A program made the translations under genes and the position numbers. This document shows, in pieces, positions 24,301 to 34,006 of a stretch of DNA of 64,000 nt (position 1 is its first letter; each line of letters opens with the position of its first letter). This DNA is from Anaeramoeba flamelloides (lineage: Eukaryota > Metamonada > Anaeramoebidae): contig JANTQA010000030.1 in assembly GCA_027625915.1 (NCBI GenBank), positions 930,001-994,000 of the forward strand, in the 5' to 3' direction. The notes under the pieces were generated by a model. That model saw only the letters and a list, made by a program, of their open reading frames with translations, was not told the origin of the DNA and made no database searches.

Positions 24301-27300
24301 TTTTAGAAATGATCTTTGTAAACTTTGGTTAATGGAAATTGGCCTATAGTTTAAAGCTACCCCTTCGTTTAATTTTTTATGAATAAATAAAATTGCACTA
24401 TTTTTAATGTATTCAATGTTATTCTTATTGGGGTTAATCAATCAATTATTAAATATTTTCTGAATGGTAATAAGATATTTTTTATAATTTTTATTTTCAA
24501 TTGGGTTTAAATCGAGTGAAATTTCATCATTACTCATATATTTTAAATTTTCAATTTTTTGAAATCTTTTACACGATTTATTTTTTAAATTTTTAATAGT
24601 GTTTTTAATGTTTTCAATTCTAAAAAATATATCAATTTTAAACTCTTTGAATTTTTTTATAAAATCTACAATATTTTTACTTGATTTAATAGATTTTTTT
24701 TTATTCATATAACTAAAATATTCATCAATCATATTTTTCTTACTTAAAATCATTTTCATTCTTTTTAGGCCTTATTAAATTATTTTTTTTAAAAAATTTT
24801 TGTTTTTAGTAAATCCTAAGTTCATTTCATCAATGAATTTATCCTAAGCTTCAAAAAAGTAATTATTTAAGAACAAATTTCAAATTAAATTAATAATTTT
24901 TTTCTTTGAAATAAATATTTTCATTGTTCTTTTTTTTTTTTTTTTTTTTGAAAATGAGATTACATAAAAAATTTTACACAACCATACAAATTATCATAAT
25001 TCATAATTTTTACATCAACTTTTTTCTTTATTTATTGTTAATAGTCGATAAGGGCAAGGGACATTATGTATGAAGGTTATTTAACAAAACAAGTAGAATT
25101 TTTTTCGTAAGATAAATAATTTTTTCAACTAAATCTTTGAACCAATTATATTTTATATTATTATAAATTATTATCATTAGGGATCGAAAGTCAAAAATTG
25201 GAAAAAAAGATATTTTCTCTTAAAGGATAATTGTTTATTTTATTACATTTCTAAAGAAGTAAGTTTTTTTTTTCTTTTTCATTATTTCTTTTTTGAATAA
25301 AATAACATAATTTTGAGATATTTTATTAAATCTTTTTTAAAAAAATTATAGATTTAAATTTATTATTTTCAACTTTCACAATATTTCCCTAAACTAAATA
25401 AAAAAAAGAAAGAAAAATAGTCTCTTTACAATCTTTTATTTTTCCCTCTTAGTCCTTTCTTTTTTAAAAAAAAAAAAAAAAACACTTCAAAATACATTTT
25501 TTAATTAAATTCACAATTACAATCTTGGAAAGAATATAAAATCAAAAATATGGTTTAATAGATTAATAAAAAAAATATATAAATTCAAAAAAAAATTAAA
25601 AAGTTTATTTCTCTCTTATTTAAAACAATTAATAAAATTTAACCAACGAAAAAATCATAAAATCAATTGGAATTCAAAAGATTTAAATGAAGTCAAAAAA
25701 AGGAAAGTTATCAATACATATAATGAATTATTGATTTCTAATTGTTAGAAAGTCTATAAATATTTTACAATAATAAAAAATCAAAAATCTTCATTGCAAC
25801 TCAAAGATATTTAAGTTATCCATAAAATTTAACCATATTAAAATTTAGAACATTTGCTAATTGCTTAGGTTTATTATTATGTAATAAATAAAAATTCGAA
25901 TAAAATATGTCCTTTATGTTTAAAAATATGGATGGGAAGAAATAATAGAAAATATTGATCATTTTTTAGAGATGGGTATTTCCTTCCTAATGGAAAGGAT
26001 AGATCAATATTTCACAATAAATTAAAATAAATAAATCCCAATGAACTAATTTTAAACCAGGGTAGTTTAAAATTACTTTCGTTAATCAATAATTTTAAAA
26101 TCTATGATTTTTGATTTTAATGCCATTATAGGGAATTTAAGTATCAGGGAAACTAGAGGGCAATTTACACTTCTTCACTAATAAAAAATAAAAATAAAAA
26201 AATATAGATTTTGTTCACAATTCAAATTCTTACAAAAAAATATTTTTAAAGGTTCTGAAACGATAACCAAACTATGAACAAATATAAATAGTATTAAAAA
26301 AACTTTTCTCATAATCAACACTCCACTTTGTCTTTAATCATTTATTTGTTCTTTTCTAAATTAAAACTATTTTTCATTTTCAGGTTTCTGTGATTTTTTT
26401 AGTAATGTTTACAATTAAAAATCGGTTTTGAACTTTTTTACCTATTTCAGTTTTTTTCTAAAAAAGTTCTTAAAAAATTTATTTAATTTTCTTATTACCC
26501 AAAAACTAATCATGTTTCAAAATAGTTTCTAATTTAAACACTATTTCCGGATCTCAACATTTAATTCCATAAAACTATTTTTCAAAAATGTTGACTCGCT
26601 TTATAATGTTAATGGAAATGGTTTTGGAGGGTTTTATTCTTTATTCTCCTCAAAATAAAATTTTCAAATTTTAAATCAAAATACATTTTTTCTAATTTAG
26701 TCAATTTTTGGTTTTACTTTCGCCAAATGTTCTTTCTTTTCAATTACCTTTTTCTTTTTTATGATCTTTAAGTTTTTTTTGTTTTTCTTCTATTTCTTCG
26801 TATTTTTCTTTTCATTTTTCAAAATTTTGTTTTGCTTTTTTTTTTGTTACTTTTTTTTTTTACAAAAGATCAAGTTGAAAAAAAAAAACAAGCTCTTAGA
26901 AAATACCAATAAAGGTTAAGAAAATTGAGACTGTGTAATTTCTTTTAAAAAGAATTTAATTATTATCAATAAATCTTCTTGTCAATCTTTTTTCGGTTAA
27001 AAGTTAATTAATAAAAAATCCATAAATGCTCATTTCAAAAATTGTGATTAACTTTTTTTTTGTTTTTGTTGTTATTTTTTAATTTTTAAAATATCAGGAT
27101 TTTGTCTTATTTTTAATGACTTAAAAAGGAAATATTGATAAGATTTATTCTTTAATTATTCTTGAATACTAAAGAATATATTTTTATTTTTCAAAATATT
27201 CCTTCTGGTGAGTCCACAACACTAGTATGAAATAATAAAATTGAAAATTCCAAGTTAGACAAAACTATTGCTTTAATTATCATTTCAACCTTGATAATCG

Positions 27301-29426
27301 AGTTTATTCACAATATAATCAACATTTCAGCTCTTAAAAGTCTTGAGGATGTTGTATTTATTGTTGTTTGTCGTACCACATTTTTAAAAAGTCTCAAGTC
27401 GAGAAAAAAGGTATTTTTCGGGTAAAAATTTTTAAATGGATGTGACAATGAATTTTTGTTAAAGTCAACTTTAGGATATTTTTTTTGAAAAGATAATGAC
27501 TAATAGTTTTGAAAACAGTCTACTCATCTAAAAAAACACAAATAAGAAAAAAATAACTGATGAAAAATATACCGTGTCAGTAAAGTACCGTCAAGTGCGT
27601 AGAGTGCCTAGGTTTTCCAGTATTCAAACAAATTGAGTAAAATCATATAGATTTTTACTCTATTCTTTTGAATTCTGGAAAAGCTAACGGCGGTTTTTTT
27701 TTACTTTTTGAAATAAACAGAAAATTTTTTAAAAATTTTCCGTTTATTTCTTTTGAAATCTGAAAAACGTAAAGAAAGTATCCTAGGTTTTTTTTACTTT
27801 TTTGAATAAACCGAAAATTTATTAAAATTTGCTGTTTATTACAAAAATTAAAAAAAACCTAACGGAAAAATCAAAAAAAATTTTTTTTTCAATTTTAAAG
27901 AACAAATAATTTTTTAATAGTCAAACTAATTGGTTCCCTCTTTGAAAAATATTCATCATATCTAAAATACTCTCAAAGTATATGATTATAACCACTTATC
28001 TAGAAGCAAAAATTTTTTTCTAATTTTTTACTATTAAATTTCAAAAAAATCTTAATAGAACCTGTAAAATTGGATTTTTCGACTTCAATTGTAAAATATC
28101 TATAAAAATCATTTTTTGATCAAAAGATCTCTTATTAACCAATAATATTTATTATAATTGAAATTAACAAAATGTTAAAAATTAGCAAATGTTTAATTTT
28201 TTTTTGAAAATTTTTTTTCATGATTGTGAAGTGTAAACATACGTCTCTATTTATGAAATATAGTTTATAAAAAAAAAAAAATAAGAATAATTTCATTTCA
28301 ATTCTATTGCAATTTGTAATTCTATTGAATCCATTTCACCTTAAAATCAAAATTTTAAAATTGAAAATAGATTTTTTTAATTCTAATTATTCTTTTTTTT
28401 TTTTTTTTTATGGTGAAATTTAATTCTTTTTAATCAAACACTTGTTTTTCAAAATTGTCGAATACCCTTTTGTTTTACTCTAAATTATATTAAACAAGTT
28501 TATCAAATATTCTTTAATAAAATTAACAACATAATAAGGGATTAACAAAACCGTTAAATAATATTAGTTTGCTAAACGTTAATGTATTTGATGCAGATAA
28601 GATCACTGGGCTTGAACATAGTATTTCAGTTTCCCATCCACTACGAAGAACATTTCTTCTACGTGCAGAGAGTTCCTCCAAACAACAAGAATGGCTGGAG
28701 CAAATCAGGAAGGCAAGAGTATGTTTTAATCATAAGCTAGTTGGAATGAATAAAATAAAAAGTTCACAACTTGATTTTTTATCATTCTTTGCTGATCAAA
28801 ACAGAAAAAAACAAATTTTGCAATGTGTTAAAAAATGGATTCAAGAAAGGCCATTATTTTTATTAGATTTTGAAGATTTTTGTGAATTTTTAAATGATCT
28901 TGATAAGGAAAAAAAAATGAAAGAAAACAAAAAAATGAAATCAAGAGATTATTTGAAACAAATCTTTAATCAATTTGATCTTGGGAGTTTTGGAACAATA
29001 GATTTCCGCCTCTTACTAACAGGGATTATTCTAATTTCGGATTATAATGGTAAAAAAAAGCTAAATTTAATTTTTCAAATATTTGATCATGATTCAGATG
29101 CTATTTGTTCTTTTCAGCAAATTCTTTCAATGTTCACAATGTTTAGCCATTTGCTAATCGATAAAAACAAAACCGAAGTAATGGCTTTCGACACTCAACT
29201 CCAATGCCAAAAGAAGAAGAAAAAATTACCTTATAAAATCGACATTCGAGATAAAATTAGATTACTCTCAGAAGATAACACTTATGAATTATTTAGACAG
29301 GCTAAAAAAGAATTAAATATCAAATCATCAATTTCTCAAGAGAAATTTGTTCAATTAATCTCCCATTTCCATTACGGCATTTCCTCAAGATTAGAGATAC
29401 TCCCATATTTATCACCTTTTAAATAA
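18320..29426 (+). CDS. Tandem PH-domain / EF-hand protein (four exons, TE-inflated introns)
   Basis: A predicted 450-residue adaptor or signalling protein. Exons: 18320-18658, 25045-25092, 25181-25258 and 28539-29426, all joined in phase 0. PH domain 1 (about residues 12-108) has GYLVKQGGSHKSWKRRFFVL and ends with the helix NKWLDSL. PH domain 2 is split over three exons: EGYLTKQ in exon 2, KNWKKRYFLLKDNCLFYY in exon 3, KPLNNISLLN through QQEWLEQIRKA in exon 4 (to about residue 215). An EF-hand pair follows: the loop at 302-313 (DLGSFGTIDF) is degenerate, and the loop at 338-349 (DHDSDAICSF) keeps D at 1, 3 and 5 but lacks Gly6 and Glu12. PH domains usually bind phosphoinositides, so membrane recruitment is likely; Ca2+ binding is doubtful. 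Intron 1 (6,386 bp) and intron 3 (3,280 bp) are packed with repeats; intron 2 is 88 bp. The exon 1 donor (GTTTGT) is the weakest call. Confidence 0.85.
18778..18811 (+). repeat. (AAAC)n microsatellite
   Basis: An A-run followed by six AAAC units shortly after exon 1 of the PH/EF-hand gene. Confidence 0.9.
19126..20508. mobile_element. TTAA-ended element with long inverted arms, in PH/EF-hand intron 1
   Basis: Ends are TTAAGGACTA and TAGTCCTTAA, giving a ~1.38-kb unit. Inside, 19478-19760 and 20067-20345 are inverted copies of about 280 bp with very few differences (shared words include AAGGTTAAAATGCAACAATT and AAATGATTTTTGATCAAAGT). They enclose a ~305-bp centre with a 69-codon ORF at 19857-20066 starting at TTG, of no known domain. 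The near-identity of the arms suggests a recent origin or conversion between arms. Transposase not seen. Confidence 0.7.
20795..21064 (+). other. Possible reverse-transcriptase-like fragment
   Basis: An open stretch containing KLLFEEGILPKKWNR, which resembles the segment preceding the first RT block in LINE polymerases. What follows does not continue the RT fold, so this is at best an isolated remnant in PH/EF-hand intron 1. A chance resemblance is quite possible. Confidence 0.15.
21170..21221 (-). repeat. Poly(A)-tailed retroelement end (SINE-like), inverted
   Basis: Read on the minus strand, AGGTAATTTTGTTGAATCAC, CTCT and CAATAA then an A-rich tail. The same 3' end appears at 41845-41926 with a 25-nt A tail and, diverged, at 45970-46025 and 26140-26190. 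This fits a short retroposon 3' terminus; the body could not be delimited. Confidence 0.45.
21222..22310. repeat. Modular hairpin array HA1
   Basis: About 1.1 kb built of alternating palindromes. Type A, best at 21484-21558, has arms ACTTTAGAAATAAACCGAAA and the inverse, extended to about 36 bp per arm and bounded by AGGTTTTTT and AAAAAACCT. Type B uses AAATAAAACAGAAAACTC and its inverse. Type C uses TTCCAGAATTTAAAAGAATA and its inverse around a TTTGATTTT centre. Modules are separated by the words CCTAGGCACTCTCCG and CCTAACG. It lies in intron 1 of the PH/EF-hand gene, directly beyond the 3' tail of a LINE. No coding capacity. The same modules recur at 7.6, 27.6, 44.1, 45.7 and 54.9 kb. Confidence 0.85.
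22250..22305. repeat. ~11-bp tandem repeat (GGCACTCTAT)n
   Basis: Four imperfect head-to-tail copies of GGCACTCTAT at the edge of hairpin array HA1. They expand the GCACTCT word that otherwise separates single hairpin modules. Confidence 0.85.
22440..24780 (-). mobile_element. Degenerate LINE (reverse transcriptase, C-terminal zinc finger, 3' tail)
   Basis: Non-LTR retrotransposon on the minus strand in intron 1 of the PH/EF-hand gene. From 24759 down, a Lys/Asn-rich region precedes the RT at about 24440-23880, with NYRPISINQ, FQFGFRKKYDT, IDIAKYFDSI, GVFQGDPLSPILF and the catalytic FADDLIL. A thumb-like region follows at about 23800-23560. The C-terminal part at about 23260-22750 includes DDVDHFIWKCEKYEKNQ, the zinc-finger signature common at LINE C-termini. 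The 3' tail (22455-22620) matches the dispersed tails at 2.1, 51.5 and 55.4 kb. The frame is broken by at least two stops or frameshifts (for instance before FADD), so it is inactive. No endonuclease domain was seen upstream, so it is probably 5'-truncated. Clade not determined. Confidence 0.85.
25540..26030 (+). mobile_element. LINE C-terminal remnant
   Basis: One frame reads FNRLIKKIYKFKKKLKSLFL, then after several stops NKICPLCLKIWMGRNN, resembling the Cys-rich C-terminus of the LINE family above. It lies in intron 3 of the PH/EF-hand gene and is heavily decayed. A SINE-like tail (GGGCAATTTACACTTC then CTAATAAAAAATAAAAA) follows at about 26150-26200. Confidence 0.5.
27595..27870. repeat. 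Modular hairpin array HA2
   Basis: Type C module (TTCCAGTATTCAAACAAATT with its partner ending GAATTCTGGAAAAGC) followed by two type A modules (AAATAAACAGAAAATTTT and AATAAACCGAAAATTT, each with inverse). The boundary words GTAGAGTGCCTAGG and AACCTAACGG match HA1. Lies in intron 3 of the PH/EF-hand gene. Confidence 0.8.
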
Positions 29427-29429
29427 GAA

Positions 29430-30059
29430 ATTTGAATGTAAATTTCCATTCTTTTTTTAGAAATTAAATTATTTTGGTTTTTATTTATAATTTTTTTTTT
29501 TTAATTATTCATACCAATTAAAATGGTATTAAAAAAATGTTTCTTTTTGAAATCTATTTATAATTTAATTTTTAATTTTACCAAATCCATAAATCAAAAA
29601 ATAACTAAATAAATTTCAAAAAAATATTTTTTCGATTACTTTTTTTTTGAAACTGAAATTTAAATTTTCATTTTTTGCTAAATTAAGAATAAAAAATTGT
29701 TAAAAAAATAAATTGTATCTCTTTTTTTCAAAAAAAAAAATAAAAAATGAGATAGATAATACACTTTCAAATTCAACAAGTGAACATTAAAAGAAAAAAC
29801 GTAAAAATAGGGTTATTATTGAAGAAAAAAAGTTAATAGGTGATATTTTTAAACAGAATTATGAAAACATCAAGAAAAATAGACTTTTACACGTTATAAT
29901 TTATTATACATTTTTTGTTTTATTTTAAAAGGAAATTTTCATATTAAACAGGCAATTCTGAGAAAAAAAAATTATATATGTTAGTTTTAATGATATATTT
30001 TTTATAAATAGGAATAATCTGATAATAATCTATAGTTAATTTGTAACAAAAACTATTAA
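29430..30059. other. 3' spacer of the PH/EF-hand gene
   Basis: No gene seen. Very AT-rich with T and A runs; contains the presumed 3' UTR. Confidence 0.5.
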
Positions 30060-30789
30060 AAATTATTTTGATCATTAAATCTTTTTCTGTTTATTTTTCA
30101 AAAGTATAAATTTTGATTTACATAATTGATAAATTCTTTAATCTTCTAAAATTGAAAAAAATCCAAGTTTTTTTATTGAATGATTAATTTTTTAACTCTT
30201 TTTATTCTTTTTGTTCAATATTTGTTAAAAAAATATATATATACGTAATGAAAGGGAAATGTAGTGAAAGGGTTGAATTTTAAATTTAATTTTTTTTCAA
30301 TATTGTTTTTTTTTAAAAATCCAAAAACTTTTATCTATCCTCTTAAATCAGATCTTGTTAATCTTCCCAAAAAAAAAAAAATGTCATTAATTTCCTTTTT
30401 AACATTAAATCAGTATTTTTGGTTAAAGAATGTTTATTTTATCAAGTATGAAAAAGTGATATTTTGCCTCAGATAAAACTCCTTTTCGAAAATTAATTTC
30501 AGCTTAAAAATAGTTCTAGTTTACAATAATTACATTGTTTATTATTTTGAATATATATTGTATCGCTAATTTAGAATAAATAAAATATAAAAGTGGTTGA
30601 ATTGAAATGTGAAAAATTCAAATCAAAAAGTTATCAAAATTTGAGATTCAGGTTTTGGTGATTTCTGTGATTTACTTTTTCATTATAAATTAAAATATTC
30701 TGAATCCTTTTGAACTTTTTGAATAGAGATCTTTACTTTTTTGTTCCAAAGTTTGATTTCTAAAGGTTATTCAAGTAGTTAAAAGAATT

Positions 30790-30837
<48 letters not shown>

Positions 30838-30965
30838 CTATCGACTTATTCAATTAAAATTAAAAGACGAAGTTTCATTAATAATTGTGATTTTTTGAAA
30901 TTTGGTGTTCTGGATTCAAGTTAATTTATGAAGGTATTATGTTGAATTTTCTCAAAAAAGAGAAT
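30060..30965 (+). repeat. Segmental duplication, copy 2 (partner at 2.43 kb)
   Basis: Direct-orientation partner of 2430-3365, located between the convergent PH/EF-hand and helicase genes. It holds the conserved 31-codon ORF at 30381-30476 and a private (TA)n tract at about 30795-30835 where copy 1 has none. Confidence 0.8.
30795..30836. repeat. (TA)n microsatellite
   Basis: About 20 consecutive TA units within duplication copy 2. Confidence 0.95.
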
Positions 30966-33900
30966 ATATTTTTTTTTTGTATTACAATTTACCTTAGATT
31001 TCCAATAAAAAGTACCTAGATAATTTAATAAGATCCTAAAAAAAGTTTTATAGATCTTTCACATTTTGTATTTTTTGTTTTAAGTAATCAAAATTCAATT
31101 TGTATTTTCTGATTTTTTTTTTTTTTTTTCACTCAAGCACTTTTGGAGATTGAACAAGATTTGGTATCTTTTATTTTATCTAAGTAATTCTAAGCTAGAA
31201 TTTATTGAAAGAAGTTGTTAATGAGATTCAATTTAAACATTTATATTGAAAAAAAAGTTTAAAAAAAGTGACAATATACCTTTTTTTTCAATTTATTCAT
31301 ATTAAAATTGAAAAGAAGTTCACCTACTCATATTTACCTCAAGATGATTTTCTAAATTTTCTTTAGTTAGAACATATGGGAATTGTTTTTAAAATACGAA
31401 TATAAAATAGGATATAATACATAATTTTCAAAAATTTTACAAAACAACAGAATGTTTAAAAAAAACTTGGAAAAAAAACATAAATTTTTAGTTGAAGAAA
31501 AAAAATAACAAATCTTTTTTTTTTTTTGGATAAATCGTCAATAATGTAATTTCAGAAATTAAATTATTAAAACAATAATTATTTTTGAGGGTTTGATATA
31601 TTTATTTTTAAATACTCAAATATTATTATTTTTTTGGAATTTTTGTAAAAAAAATAGTTTTCTTAATTCAAATTATATGTTTTAATTTAGAATTTGTTCT
31701 TTATATAATTTTTTTGAAAGTTGGTACCTTTAAAATGGATCTTATTGATACATCATCTAAATGATAAAATTTCAAATAAAAAAATTAAAGTTTCACAACA
31801 TATTCAAATTAACAAATTTAAAAAAAAAAAAAAATGTCAGGATCTTAATTCCAAAAAATCAAAATTTAAAAAAAATAAATTACTTGTTTCTTTTTTAAAA
31901 TTTCCAAAGGATTAAATTTCTTTAATTTAAAACAAATTGTTTTCTAAAAGTATACTCAATCAAATTAATTCGATTTAATCTAATTTTTGATTTTTTTGTA
32001 ACTCTATAAATTTGAAAAAGTAAGAATTTTATAATATTCTTGAGAGAAAAAAAAAAATTCATTTGAAAAATGTAAAAAAAAAAAATGAAAAAAAATCATC
32101 GAGATCTCAAAAAGTGTCAAAGATCAGATACTTTGAAACTTATAAAAATGTATTCAAAATTGTAATTCATAACAATTAAAATTGGGATTTGAGTTTTTTT
32201 CATTGATTACTTTATTCTAAAAATGTTAAACTATTTCCAAAAGAGTAGATAAGTTCATTATAAAATATCTTTTTTAAACTCAATTCTACAATAAACATTC
32301 AAATATTTAAAATTGATATAAATCATTATTTTACATAACAAATCAGTTTATTTATTTGTAAGTCTGGTATTAGTTATAAAATAAAACTACTACTTAAAAT
32401 TATTCTAATACATACTAACAAAGATTCTTGATCAAGAAATAAACAATATAACTTGGACTGAAAATTTTATTATTTAAATATATATCAACCTATTTTTTTT
32501 TCAAAATTCTTTAATAATTGACCATTTTTGATAAATTTTTATTTTTGATTTTATTATTTTCAAATACTGCTAGAATTATAAGAATAAAAATACTGTGTTC
32601 TCTCAGTTCTTCAAAATATTAATTAAAGATTTTATTGTACATTTATTCCAATATGCTAATCTCAAAAAAAAATAGAATAATTTTTATTCTTAGATTTCTG
32701 AAATAATTCGTTTTTATATATAAAGTTAATTTGATCAAAGTAGAAATCATTTTGAGATATTTTATTTCACTAAAATTTCATTGTTTATATTAATTTGTCA
32801 AATAAAAAACTTTTTAAAAATCAAAAGTTAAATTTGACAAATAAAATAATCAAAAAAAAAAAAAAAAAAATGAATTTTACAAAGAGATATAATAAAAATA
32901 ATCTCCAAAATTGATAATTAAAAACAATACTAACAACACATCTCTTTAAATATTGCTTTGGTTTTGGAATATTTCAAAGATAATAGGCATTATTATCGAA
33001 AGAAGAAATATTCAATATTGGAAATGTGAGAATAACTTTGTTTGACTGAAAAAAAGTCCGAACTATTCTGACCAAGTCATTAAATACAAGAAACTCACCC
33101 AAACATTCGTTCCTTAAACTAAAATAAAAAATTGTTTCCAAACAGAAGAAAACTAAATCGAAAAATTTTAATCAAGTCTAATTCTTTTTTTTCCTTGCTG
33201 AATTTTCTTTATATTGGTAAGAAGAAATAAAAAGGAAAAGATCAAGTCTGTTACTTGCTAATACTCAGACACTGAACCCCGAAAGTATGAGTAAATTGAA
33301 AATACTAACATAAAATCAAGGCAAAAAATACCAATTTTATAGCAAATCAGATCAAAAAGAAAAAACGAGATTACAACAATTAAAAAAACGATGCATAAAT
33401 GAAAAGTAATTATCCTCTATCAAACAAACAAAATCAACTAAATTAACCAAAAATTTCAGTGCTAGAATTAGGGTGATCTTTATTCAAGGAAACATTCGTT
33501 TTTTTTTTTATAATTTTTTACCAATTGCTTCTTATAAACCCTTCGAAATTTCTTTAAATTGCTTTTTTTTTTTTTTTTCTTTTTTCAATTATTTTTTTTT
33601 GCTTTTTTAACCAAAAAAAATATATTTTGGTTTTTTCCCCTCCTAATACTCATGAAATGGATAATTGTACTTTTAGATTCCCTTTGAAAAACAAATTTAA
33701 GTAAAAGGACATCTAGAGTGTGTTTAACATTTCTTCAATAATAATAAGACTAATAATATTTTTTTGTTAAAAAAATAAAGTTTTTGAAAAAATTAAAAAA
33801 TGGAATTTATTTATCTCATTATTATCAGTATAAAGCTAGAAAAGAAAATCATTTAAATCATAAATATATATATATATTTATATATATATATTTATATATT

Positions 33901-34006
33901 ATCTCTGATAATAATGAATCATCAATTAAAAAAAATTAAAATAAAAAAAAAAACAAGAAATAAATACAATAAATTTAAATATTTAAATATTGATTATTCG
34001 AAATAT
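30966..34006. other. AT-rich spacer between convergent genes
   Basis: No gene seen in about 3 kb. At 32095-32230 there is a diverged, inverted relative of the interior of the TTAA element at 8.8-8.95 kb (shared GAGATCTCAAAAAG, CAAAATTGTAATTCA and TCTAAAAATGTT words). A TATATATATTTA-type microsatellite sits near 33865. Confidence 0.5.
32095..32230. repeat. Diverged copy of the 8.8-kb element interior
   Basis: Aligns with the reverse complement of about 8805-8945. One hairpin arm has decayed (AAAAAGTGTCAAAGATCAGA instead of AAAAAGCGCCAAAGAGCGAC) and the opposite arm is partly missing. Confidence 0.6.
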
